From: Coriobacteriaceae bacterium AM100-PB1-1D-6A
GTDB taxonomy: Bacteria; Actinomycetota; Coriobacteriia; Coriobacteriales; Coriobacteriaceae
NCBI GenBank assembly: GCA_027660625.1
Contig: JAQDNC010000016.1
Coordinates: 1-48,437, forward strand
Direction of reading: 5' to 3'
Length of the DNA stretch: 48,437 nucleotides
The notes under the pieces were generated by a model. It saw only the letters and a program-made list of their open reading frames with translations, searched no databases and was not told the DNA's origin. This document shows positions 7,951-15,089 of the stretch, in pieces. Made by a program: the position numbers and the translations under genes. The first letter of the stretch is position 1; each line of letters opens with the position of its first letter.

Positions 7951-8038
7951 CGGGTTAGCACATACAGCTAGCCCGTACGATAACGGGCGGCTGATGAAGA
8001 TGAGGGCCGTCGAGCGCAACCGACGGCCCTCATTTTTT
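7951..8038 (+). terminator. Attenuator: alternative hairpins and intrinsic terminator before cstA
   Basis: The terminator is a perfect 12-pair stem at 8001-8012 and 8021-8032 with an eight-base loop and six T. Upstream, GGGTTAG/CTAGCCC (near 7953-7975) and GCCCGT/ACGGGC (near 7971-7988) share the same GCCC and cannot form together. I do not see a clear pairing that would open the terminator stem itself, so the switching mechanism is incomplete on sequence alone. Confidence 0.65.
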
Positions 8039-8073
8039 ATGTCTGGGAAGTTCTTTTTAGAGGAGGAAATGTA

Positions 8074-9963
8074 ATGAACGGAGTTTTGCTCATGGTTGTG
8101 GCCGCGGCGGTGCTCGCCTGCGGCTATCTGGGCTATGGCCGATGGCTGGCCAATAAGTGGGGCGTTGACAAAGAGGCCCTCACGCCGGCCAAGCGCATGA
8201 AAGACGGCAACAGCTTCTCGCCCGTCTCCGCCTTCACCGCGTTCTCGCACCAGTTCAGCTCGATCTGCGGTGCCGGCCCTGTTACGGGTACGATCGTCGC
8301 TATGGCCTTCGGCTGGCTTCCCGTCGTGCTCTGGGTCCTCGTCGGCGGCATCTTCTTTGGCGCCGTCCACGACTTTGGCGCCCTGTACGCCTCGATGAAG
8401 AACAACGGCAAGTCCCTGGCCCAGCTCATCGAGAAGTACATCGGCAAGACCGGCCGTCGCCTGTTCCTGCTGTTCTGCTGGCTGTTCTGCATCATCGTCA
8501 TCGCCGCTTTCACCGACATGGTCTGCAAGACGTTCATGTTCACCCCGGCCGTTGACGCTTCTGGTGCTGCTACCGGTGCCATCGACTTCACCAAGTCCTA
8601 TGCCGCTGGCTGCGCTGGCACCATCTCCATCCTGTTCACCTTCGTCGCCATGGCCTTTGGTTGGGCCCAGAAGAAGTTCAACCTCACCGGCGCTGCCGAG
8701 TTCGTCACCGGCGTGGTACTCATGGTCCTCATGTTCGCCGTCGGCATGCAGTTCCCGGTCTACCTGGACAAGTTCCAGTGGTTCGCCGTCGTCATGGTCT
8801 ACCTGGTCTTTGCCGGTGCCATGCCCATCCAGATGCTCAAGACCCCTCGCGACTACCTCACTTCCATCATGATGATCGTCATGATCGTCTGCGCTGTCCT
8901 CGGTATCGTCGTCCTGGGCGCTAACGGCCAGGCCACCATCACCGCTCCGGTCTTCACCGGCTTTAGCAATGCCTCGGGCATGATGTTCCCGGTCCTGTTT
9001 GTCTCCGTTGCCTGCGGTGCTCTCTCCGGTTTCCACAGCCTCGTTTCTTCTGGTACCTCCTCCAAGCAGGTCGAGAAGGAGCAGGACGCCGTCAAGGTCG
9101 GTTACGGCGCCATGATCGTCGAGTCCTTCGTCGGCATCCTTGCCATCATCGTCGCCGGCATCATGTTCTCCGACATGAACACCGCCGGTACCGGCGCCCT
9201 TAACGCCGGCGTCGCTTCCACCCCGTTCCAGATCTTCGCAGCTGGCATCTCCCGCGGTATGCAGGCCTTCGGCGTTGACGGCACGCTCGCAACCGTCTTC
9301 ATGACCATGAACGTTTCCGCTCTGGCCCTGACCTCGCTCGATGCCGTCGCCCGCATCGCTCGCACCTCGTTCTCCGAGTTCTTTGCCCAGACCAACGACG
9401 CCCTGGCCATCGAGTCCAAGGCCGGCTACATGAAGGTCCTCGGTAACCCCTGGTTCGCCACGGTCGTTACCCTGCTTCCTGGCCTCGCCCTCGCCTTTGG
9501 CGGCTATGCCAACATCTGGCCGCTCTTTGGTGCTTCTAACCAGCTGCTCGGCGGTATGACCATGATCACCCTCGCCGTGTTCTGCAAGTGCACCGGCCGC
9601 AAGGGTTGGATGCTCTACGTGCCCGTTGTCTTCCTGCTCTGTTGCACCTTCACCTCGCTGGTCCAGAGCGCCATGGGCTGCATGACCGCCGTCCAGGCCT
9701 ACGGCTTCTTCGGCACCATCCCGGCTACCGCCACCACGGCTGCCGTTTCCGTCGCCGCCACCAAGGGTCTGCAGCTCGTCTTCGCCGTCCTGCTGATGGT
9801 CCTGGGCCTCATCGTTGCCGTCAACTGCCTCAAGGAGTTCTTCGGCAAGGAGGCCGGTTCCATGCCCGACGAGGAGCCCGAGTGGTCCGAGATGGGCAAG
9901 GCCGAGTATGGCCGCACTGCTGCCGCCGAGGCTCCCGCCGACGCCGAGGCTGCCAAGGCCTAG
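8074..9963 (+). CDS. cstA: CstA family carbon starvation / pyruvate or peptide transporter
   Basis: Integral membrane protein of 629 residues with many hydrophobic segments; the N-terminus (LLMVVAAAVLACGYLGYGRWLANKWGV) and SPVSAFTAFSHQFSSICGAGPVTGTIVA are hallmarks of the CstA family. Family members import pyruvate or peptides when carbon is limiting. The start at 8074 has AGAGGAGGAAAT upstream. Codon use is strongly biased to C-ending codons, a sign of high expression. It is preceded by a leader peptide and attenuator, so transcription probably responds to amino acid supply. A strong terminator follows. Substrate is inferred from the family; a peptide role would fit the attenuator equally well. 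Confidence 0.9.
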   Translation: MNGVLLMVVAAAVLACGYLGYGRWLANKWGVDKEALTPAKRMKDGNSFSPVSAFTAFSHQFSSICGAGPVTGTIVAMAFGWLPVVLWVLVGGIFFGAVHDFGALYASMKNNGKSLAQLIEKYIGKTGRRLFLLFCWLFCIIVIAAFTDMVCKTFMFTPAVDASGAATGAIDFTKSYAAGCAGTISILFTFVAMAFGWAQKKFNLTGAAEFVTGVVLMVLMFAVGMQFPVYLDKFQWFAVVMVYLVFAGAMPIQMLKTPRDYLTSIMMIVMIVCAVLGIVVLGANGQATITAPVFTGFSNASGMMFPVLFVSVACGALSGFHSLVSSGTSSKQVEKEQDAVKVGYGAMIVESFVGILAIIVAGIMFSDMNTAGTGALNAGVASTPFQIFAAGISRGMQAFGVDGTLATVFMTMNVSALALTSLDAVARIARTSFSEFFAQTNDALAIESKAGYMKVLGNPWFATVVTLLPGLALAFGGYANIWPLFGASNQLLGGMTMITLAVFCKCTGRKGWMLYVPVVFLLCCTFTSLVQSAMGCMTAVQAYGFFGTIPATATTAAVSVAATKGLQLVFAVLLMVLGLIVAVNCLKEFFGKEAGSMPDEEPEWSEMGKAEYGRTAAAEAPADAEAAKA

Positions 9964-10002
9964 TCAACTTGATGAGCTAACCGTTCCATCCATATGACTC
10001 GG

Positions 10003-10041
10003 AAAGACCGGGTCCGCAACGACGCGGGCTCGGTCTTTTTT
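10003..10041 (+). terminator. Rho-independent terminator after cstA
   Basis: Stem AAGACCG...CGGTCTT extended by inner pairs GTCCGC/GCGGGC, followed by six T. Confidence 0.85.
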
Positions 10042-10103
10042 CTTGCGGGAACGGGTGATGCAAAGGCGTCCTCGCAGATGTTTTGCGTGGATAGGCTCGC
10101 GCG

Positions 10104-10132
10104 ATGTACCATATAGACGTATATATGTACAT
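10104..10132. promoter_or_regulatory. Operator-like dyad upstream of the JetD-like gene
   Basis: ATGTAC and GTACAT form the ends of a near-palindrome with ATATA/TATAT inside, ending 14 bases before the start codon and next to the ribosome site. It could be an operator or an AT-rich promoter element; no confident -35/-10 pair was found. Confidence 0.35.
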
Positions 10133-10146
10133 ATGAAAGGGGCCCC

Positions 10147-12336
10147 GTGGCCAAGACGGTATATTCCGATAACCAAAATAATGTCGATGCCCTGGCTGAG
10201 CGTCTAAGCAGCCAGACGTCGCTTTCTGCCGAGCGCGCCAAGCTGGTTGCCTACGACCTGCTCTGCCGCAAGGCGCTTAAAATCAAGTCGAGCGCGCTGG
10301 CACAGATTTTCCGCTCCGTCGATAAGGAATGCGACACCAAGGCGATGCGCGACGAACTCATCGCGGCAAAAATCGTTACCAAGATCGAGGGCAGCGGCAT
10401 TAACGGACGTCCGGCGTTCTATACCATTCATGCCGAGATAAGTGATGCCCAGGAGCAGCTTGCCGAGGTTGCCGAAGAGGCCGTCGAGGACGTTGTCGAG
10501 GTGCCCGCTTCGGTGGAAACGGCCCCGCGCGAGCATATCGATACCGACGAGCTGCTCGATGAGAGCGTCGTTCGCGCCTTTACGGCTAAGGCCGGTCGCG
10601 GCGGTTTTGGCGGGGGCGGCAAGCGCGATGCTCAGCGCCGTGCCCAGCAGGAGCGCTTCCGTCGCGCCGTTGCTCAAAGGGATGAGCTCGATACCGAGGC
10701 TGTCGAGACCAAGGTTGCTGCCGAGTCGCAGAAGCCCGCGCAGGAGCAAAAGCCCGTGGAGGCCCAAGAGCCCAAGCGTCGTCGCGGTGCTCACTTTAAG
10801 GCTGCGCAGCAGGATGTCGCGCATGAGGTTGAAGAGCCTCCCGAGGTTGCAGACGATGTTGAGGAGTCTGCCAAGAGGGCTCCGGGTTCGTGTCGTCCCG
10901 GCCGCGGTTTTGCGGGACGCGCGTATCCCGTAAAGCGTCAGGAGAAGGGCGAGCCGGCTTCGACCGCTCAGGCCGATAAGGCCGAACAAACCGAGAAAAC
11001 CGTTGAGCCGGTGGCTTGCGAGCAGCAACCTTCCGAGTCGCAGCCTGCGGCCGACGCCGAGGTCAAAGCTCAGCAGTCCGCTGATAAGCAGGCAGGGGAG
11101 AGCGCTTCGAGCAAGCCTCGCCGTCGTCGTCACCGTGGCGGTCGTGGCTCGAATGCCGAGGCCGCGGCCGAGAAGGCGGCGACGCAAAGCAAGGATGCGA
11201 AGGTTGAGGCCCCGGTGGAGCAACCCAAGCGCCAGCCGGCGAAGGGGGACAAGCCCGAACGTTCGCAAAAGAGCTCGTCCGCGCCAAAGCAAGAGCGCAA
11301 AGCTCAGGCAGATTCCAAGCGCAAATCCCAGGCGCAGCCCAAACCGACTGCAAACGATGCGGCCGCCCAGCAGCCTGAGCCGCCCGCTCATGGCGAGGTT
11401 TCGGCGTTTGCTCTGGCCCGTGTCCTGGGCAGGCAGCTGCTCAAGGTCGTTCCCACGCCTACGGCGCTCTCCAAGATTAAGGAGCAGCAGACTCAAATCG
11501 TTAAGGTCGAGGGCAAGGATAACAAAAAAGCTCCGCAGCGCACTCAGCACAACGAGATGTCCAACCGCAAGATTGCCGAGGAGATTGCGATCATCCAGGC
11601 TTGGATAGAGCAGAATCGCGGCGCCGACACGCCGGTCGCTTCGCGTCGCCAGCGCGCCTACCAGATTTTTAACGATGAGAAGGCCTTTGACGGCAAACAC
11701 GGCGAGCGCCTGATTCGGCGTATGACCGAAAAGGGCATCAGCATGCAGGCAATCAAGGTTGCTCCCAACCGTCCTGTGCACTTTACGGGCTTCTTTACGC
11801 TGGGCGCCGACAAGCCGTTCATTATGGTCGAGAACCTGGACACCTATGACGAGATCGTCAAGCTCCTGCGCGGCCGCAAGCACGCCAAGCTTTTTGGCAC
11901 CAAGGTGGGTGGCGTGATCTTTGGCGGCGGCTGCAAGGCGAGCGTTTCACACGCACTGGATGATTATCTGGCCGAGATCGGCTATCGCTTTAACTATGTC
12001 TACTACGTGGGCGACATCGACCGAGAGGGTGCGCGCATTGTCGAGCAGACCCGTAATGCCAATGTTGTTGAGATTCGCCTGCATGCCGGTATGTATCGCG
12101 CCATGCTCGCCGAGCACAAGCGCCGCGTGAAGGCCGGCGGTGAGTGCGAGCCCGCGGCTGCCAACCAGGGTGTACCGCAGAACCTGGCGGCGACGATCAA
12201 GGATCTGCCCATGGTCACGCGCGTGCAGTTCCGCAACGTGCTGCGTGAGGGCGGACGCATTCCGCAGGAGATTCTGATGACCGCCGACTATCGGGATGGC
12301 GACTCGGGAAGCTTCGACCGCATGCTGAACAATTAG
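10147..12336 (+). CDS. Protein with C-terminal JetD-like Toprim domain and long disordered middle
   Basis: 729 residues, starting at GTG with GAAAGGGG upstream. Residues 1 to about 100 look like a winged-helix-type DNA-binding region (SLSAERAKLVAYDLLCRKAL). Residues about 100-430 are low-complexity, rich in Ala, Glu, Lys, Gln and Pro, with basic patches PKRRRGAH and KPRRRRHRGGRG. From about 460 on it is folded: FIMVENLDTYDEI (Toprim Glu near 559) and YYVGDIDREGARI (Toprim DxD near 621) resemble the C-terminal domain of JetD, the nuclease subunit of Wadjet/MksBEF-type SMC systems. No JetA, JetB or JetC gene is nearby, so it is not an ordinary Wadjet operon. Activity on nucleic acid is inference. 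Confidence 0.7.
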   Translation: MAKTVYSDNQNNVDALAERLSSQTSLSAERAKLVAYDLLCRKALKIKSSALAQIFRSVDKECDTKAMRDELIAAKIVTKIEGSGINGRPAFYTIHAEISDAQEQLAEVAEEAVEDVVEVPASVETAPREHIDTDELLDESVVRAFTAKAGRGGFGGGGKRDAQRRAQQERFRRAVAQRDELDTEAVETKVAAESQKPAQEQKPVEAQEPKRRRGAHFKAAQQDVAHEVEEPPEVADDVEESAKRAPGSCRPGRGFAGRAYPVKRQEKGEPASTAQADKAEQTEKTVEPVACEQQPSESQPAADAEVKAQQSADKQAGESASSKPRRRRHRGGRGSNAEAAAEKAATQSKDAKVEAPVEQPKRQPAKGDKPERSQKSSSAPKQERKAQADSKRKSQAQPKPTANDAAAQQPEPPAHGEVSAFALARVLGRQLLKVVPTPTALSKIKEQQTQIVKVEGKDNKKAPQRTQHNEMSNRKIAEEIAIIQAWIEQNRGADTPVASRRQRAYQIFNDEKAFDGKHGERLIRRMTEKGISMQAIKVAPNRPVHFTGFFTLGADKPFIMVENLDTYDEIVKLLRGRKHAKLFGTKVGGVIFGGGCKASVSHALDDYLAEIGYRFNYVYYVGDIDREGARIVEQTRNANVVEIRLHAGMYRAMLAEHKRRVKAGGECEPAAANQGVPQNLAATIKDLPMVTRVQFRNVLREGGRIPQEILMTADYRDGDSGSFDRMLNN

Positions 12337-12338
12337 TT

Positions 12339-12367
12339 CCGCCGTTCTACCGAACGGCGGTCTTCTT
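12339..12367 (+). terminator. Rho-independent terminator after the Toprim gene
   Basis: Nine-pair stem CCGCCGTTC/GAACGGCGG with loop TACC and a TCTTCTT tail, starting three bases after the stop codon. Confidence 0.8.
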
Positions 12368-12373
12368 GACGCT

Positions 12374-12479
12374 GCGAGGGGCCCTGGCACGGCAATCTGA
12401 CGTTCAACTTCGGCGGCGCGACCAGAAGGTCAGCGCCGCCTTGTTTCACGTCACCTTGCCATACCAGGACCCCTCTCGC
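12374..12479. repeat. Imperfect long hairpin
   Basis: Outer arms 12374-12395 and 12456-12479 pair along about 22 bases with a two-base bulge and a few C/A mismatches; inner pairs TGACG/CGTCA and the eight-pair GGCGGCGC/GCGCCGCC continue the stem. The whole is a single foldback of about 106 bases. It resembles the long-arm palindromes elsewhere in the window but has a different core. Confidence 0.6.
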
Positions 12480-12505
12480 TGTCACGTCCAAAACATCGAG
12501 GTCAC

Positions 12506-12543
12506 GTGGCCTCCTGTTCGTGCGGAACTCGCGATAAACCTAA
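12506..12543 (+). repeat. Half copy of the conserved palindrome core
   Basis: GTGGCCTCCTGTTCGTGCGG and the following AACTCGCGATAAACCT match the right half of the core of copies A, B and C, plus the first arm bases of copy A. The left half and the left arm are missing, so this is a truncated member of the family. Confidence 0.75.
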
Positions 12544-12717
12544 GCCGGTGTCCCCGCTCTCCCGGGGCCTGTGGTGGCTTGGTTGTTGCATGCGGCTCGC
12601 TTTTCGGAACTGGGCTGATATTTTCTAGATGTAAGGCGCTCTTGGTCCGAGTGGGCTTGGGGCGCCTGTCTTTTGAAGGTAGATTTTCCCGTGCTGGACG
12701 AGAAGTTGTGTTGCCTT

Positions 12718-12744
12718 GCGGGTTCGAATCCCTCCGCTTGCCCA
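12718..12744 (+). pseudogene. tRNA-like 3' fragment
   Basis: Contains GGGTTCGAATCCCTCCG, the T-arm sequence also present in the nearby tRNA-Gln, followed by CTTGCCCA. I could not find matching 5' acceptor, D-arm or anticodon-arm sequence upstream (only GTGGGC pairs with GCCCAC), so it is probably a remnant rather than a working tRNA. Confidence 0.35.
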
Positions 12745-12746
12745 CA

Positions 12747-12789
12747 AGAAAAGCCTCCCGATCGGCTATGCGTCCGAGAGGCTTGTTTC
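12747..12789 (-). terminator. Terminator of tRNA-Gln
   Basis: Read on the minus strand, AAGCCTC pairs with GAGGCTT around a short CCGATCGG-containing loop and is followed by TTTTCTT. It begins three bases after the encoded CCA end of tRNA-Gln. Confidence 0.7.
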
Positions 12790-12791
12790 TT

Positions 12792-12866
12792 TGGCTGGGA
12801 CGGAGGGATTCGAACCCCCAACAGCCGGCACCAAAAACCGGAGTTCTACCGTTGAACTACGTCCCA
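12792..12866 (-). tRNA. tRNA-Gln (anticodon TTG)
   Basis: 75 bases including encoded CCA. Acceptor TGGGACG/CGTCCCA, D arm GTTC/GAAC with AACGGTA loop, anticodon stem CCGGT/GCCGG with loop TTTTGGT (anticodon TTG), T loop TTCGAAT, discriminator G. All stems close, so it should be functional. Confidence 0.95.
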
Positions 12867-12904
12867 ATGTGTGGTGTTGCCCAAAAGCAACCCGTTTAGT
12901 TTAC

Positions 12905-13810
12905 CTAATCTGCGAGGGCATCGCAAACGCCATCGAGCAGGCGTACGGCGAGTGTCTGCGCATCACTTGCGGTGAAGGTTCCGTTGTAGCGCGTCATGCC
13001 CGTGAGCTCAATGCGGATGCGTGCGGGCTTTTGCTGCGCGGCGACATTGGCGGTGCGGATGCGCTGTGCAAGGTTGTGACACTCGGCAAGGGCGATCGTG
13101 GCGCGCGGCGCAGCATCTGCGGGCAGCTCATCGCTTGCGATCTCGAGCACCAGATCCACGTCGGTCGGAACCTCGGAATCGCAAAGCATCATGCCGCTGC
13201 TGTCGGTCGTCGCCGTGGCGATGTTCCACATGCGCGATGCAACGCTGCGTGCGATGGGGTCCTCACCGATGACGGCAATCTGGAAACGCTCGAGCACGTT
13301 GGCGGCACGGGCAAAACCGATGCGCGACTCGGCCTCGGTAACCGAGGGCTTACCCTCCCACACGTGATGCAGGCGGTTGATATAGGCGTAGGTATCCTGG
13401 AACGCCATGCCATCGGCAAACAGGCCAACATTTTCCTGGAACTGCTGCAGAGCGGCCTCGGTGTGCGGGCCAAAATAGCCGTCGTCCTCACCGCAGGCAA
13501 AGCCCAAAACGTTGAGCGCGCGCTGTAGGGCCTGAACGTCGGAGCCATGGAAATTGGGCATGCGCAGATAGAGCGTGCGGTCGCCCAGCTTATACGAGGC
13601 GTCGACCAGGGCGCTCCAGCAGGGGATATCGACGGCACAGCCAGCGGCAAGGCCGCTATCGAGCCTAAAGGTGCCAACAGCCTGTTCGGTGGTGGTGCCA
13701 AAGCGCTTGTCGGCAACCTCGGTGTCATCGATTGTATAGCCGAGCTGCAGAAGGCGGGACTGGACGTCCTCGACGGCTGCTCCCTGCATGCCCGTTGTAA
13801 TAGGTTCCAT
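12905..13810 (-). CDS. Peptidoglycan-binding domain protein
   Basis: 301 residues. Two tandem peptidoglycan-binding (PG_binding_1) repeats are visible: MQGAAVEDVQSRLLQLGY...FGTTTEQAVGTFR at residues about 8-50 and SDVQALQRALNVLGF...FGPHTEAALQQFQ at about 89-125. The C-terminal half (ANVLERFQIAVIGEDPIARS onwards) resembles the non-catalytic part of an N-acetylmuramoyl-L-alanine amidase-like fold but shows no clear catalytic residues. There is no signal peptide or membrane segment, which is odd for a cell-wall binder. AAAGGGG precedes the ATG. Exact role unknown. Confidence 0.75.
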   Translation of the reverse strand: MEPITTGMQGAAVEDVQSRLLQLGYTIDDTEVADKRFGTTTEQAVGTFRLDSGLAAGCAVDIPCWSALVDASYKLGDRTLYLRMPNFHGSDVQALQRALNVLGFACGEDDGYFGPHTEAALQQFQENVGLFADGMAFQDTYAYINRLHHVWEGKPSVTEAESRIGFARAANVLERFQIAVIGEDPIARSVASRMWNIATATTDSSGMMLCDSEVPTDVDLVLEIASDELPADAAPRATIALAECHNLAQRIRTANVAAQQKPARIRIELTGMTRYNGTFTASDAQTLAVRLLDGVCDALAD

Positions 13811-13947
13811 GAACGAACCCCTTTCGGCGTACCATTCGTACTATTTGAGCGTGTGTCGGATAGACAACGCAAAGGGATGCATAAACATGCACTCAACAGT
13901 GTAGCAAGTTGTACCCAAATACGCTGCTGACAGGTTTTATAACCCCG

Positions 13948-14973
13948 CTAGTTGAGTCGCTCCACAAAGAAATCTGCCATGGAGAGGAACAGCTCGCGTG
14001 CGTGCGGATCAAGCTCAACGTTCTCGATGGCGGCCTTGGCTTTGGCGGTCAGGTCCAGCGCGTAGGCGTGGGCGTAATCGATAGAGCCGGTCTCTTGGAA
14101 GATGTCCACGGCACGCGCGAGCTGCGCGGGGTCCTCGGTGCCCGAGGAGAGGATCGCTTCAATCTCGTCGTGATAGCGCTCATCAGACAGGGCGTGCACG
14201 GCAACGAGCGTGCGCTTACCCTCGGTGATGTCGGTGCGGAAGTCCTTGTTGGCGACCTCCTTGGTACCGATTAAGTTGAGCAGATCATCTTGGATCTGGA
14301 AGGCAAGGCCGGTGTGCAGGCCAAAGGCGCGCAGCGCCTCAATTTGCTCCTCGCTGCCCCCGCCAATGATGGCTCCGGTGGCAAGCGGCGTGGCTCCGCT
14401 GTAATACGCGGTCTTGTGCGTTGCCATGTCCAGGTAATCGTCGACCGAGATGTCAAAGCGCCCGTCGCGTACCCAGCCCAAGTCGAGCGCCTGGCCCTCG
14501 ATGGTGCGGACGATCATCTCGGTGAGCTCGTGGAGTACACGGAGTTTCACGTCTGCCTCGAGCGTGGGGTCGTCGAGAACCGTCTTGGTGACCATGGTGA
14601 GCGCTAGATCGCCGCAGTTGATGGCAAGTCCCGTGCCCTCGGTAAGGTGCATGCAGGGCTTGCCGCGACGCAGTTGGCCGTTGTCGGCGATGTCGTCATG
14701 GATAAGCGCTCCCGATTGAAAGTGCTCGATAGCCGCCGCTGCGCTGCGGGCACTCTCAAAGCTGCCACCTACCGCGGTGGCGGCGAGCATGCAGATGAGC
14801 GGGCGGTGGCGTTTGCCGGCATTGGCCGTAAATGCCGAGAGCGGGGCATACAGGTAACGCTCGATATCGGCGGAAGTCGCCTGTCCGCCAAAGAACGTGG
14901 CCAGATAGTCGTTAATCTGGTCAAAGTGCTGGGCTAAAAAGCTGGTAAACGGACTGGACACGGGTTCTCGCAT
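13948..14973 (-). CDS. Polyprenyl (geranylgeranyl/farnesyl-type) diphosphate synthase
   Basis: Trans-prenyltransferase that condenses isopentenyl diphosphate onto an allylic diphosphate to make a polyprenyl chain for quinones or lipid carriers. The fold is marked by GKRHRPLICML near residue 53, the first Asp-rich motif HDDIADNGQLRRGKP near 92, HKTAYYS, and the second motif FQIQDDLLNLIG near 228, where the last Asp of DDxxD is Asn. 341 residues is normal. Chain length cannot be told. Downstream of it on the minus strand lies the peptidoglycan-binding gene, separated by 137 bases. Confidence 0.9.
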   Translation of the reverse strand: MREPVSSPFTSFLAQHFDQINDYLATFFGGQATSADIERYLYAPLSAFTANAGKRHRPLICMLAATAVGGSFESARSAAAAIEHFQSGALIHDDIADNGQLRRGKPCMHLTEGTGLAINCGDLALTMVTKTVLDDPTLEADVKLRVLHELTEMIVRTIEGQALDLGWVRDGRFDISVDDYLDMATHKTAYYSGATPLATGAIIGGGSEEQIEALRAFGLHTGLAFQIQDDLLNLIGTKEVANKDFRTDITEGKRTLVAVHALSDERYHDEIEAILSSGTEDPAQLARAVDIFQETGSIDYAHAYALDLTAKAKAAIENVELDPHARELFLSMADFFVERLN

Positions 14974-15089
14974 TCTTTCTTAGGTTGCACCGTTGCATTA
15001 TGCAGACAACATATTGCCACATTGGGGCGTCGAGCGCGGCGGTTGAAGACGATTGAGTCTTGCGGCCGCAAACGCGGCAAGGGGCTCGG

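Noticed and set aside
10204..11883. 559-codon open frame on the minus strand
   Set aside because: Antisense to the disordered, repetitive part of the Toprim gene; its Leu/Arg-rich translation is the mirror of Glu/Gln/Lys codons.
10147..12336. Complete Wadjet defence operon
   Set aside because: Only a JetD-like domain is present; flanking genes are cstA and tRNA-Gln with no SMC, kleisin or KITE genes.
12640..12745. Possible selenocysteine or serine-type tRNA
   Set aside because: No TCA anticodon loop, no D arm and the acceptor stem pairs over only six bases; kept as a fragment only.
12366..12899. Long frames on both strands in the region before tRNA-Gln
   Set aside because: They run through hairpins, a repeat fragment and the tRNA itself, so they are not genes.
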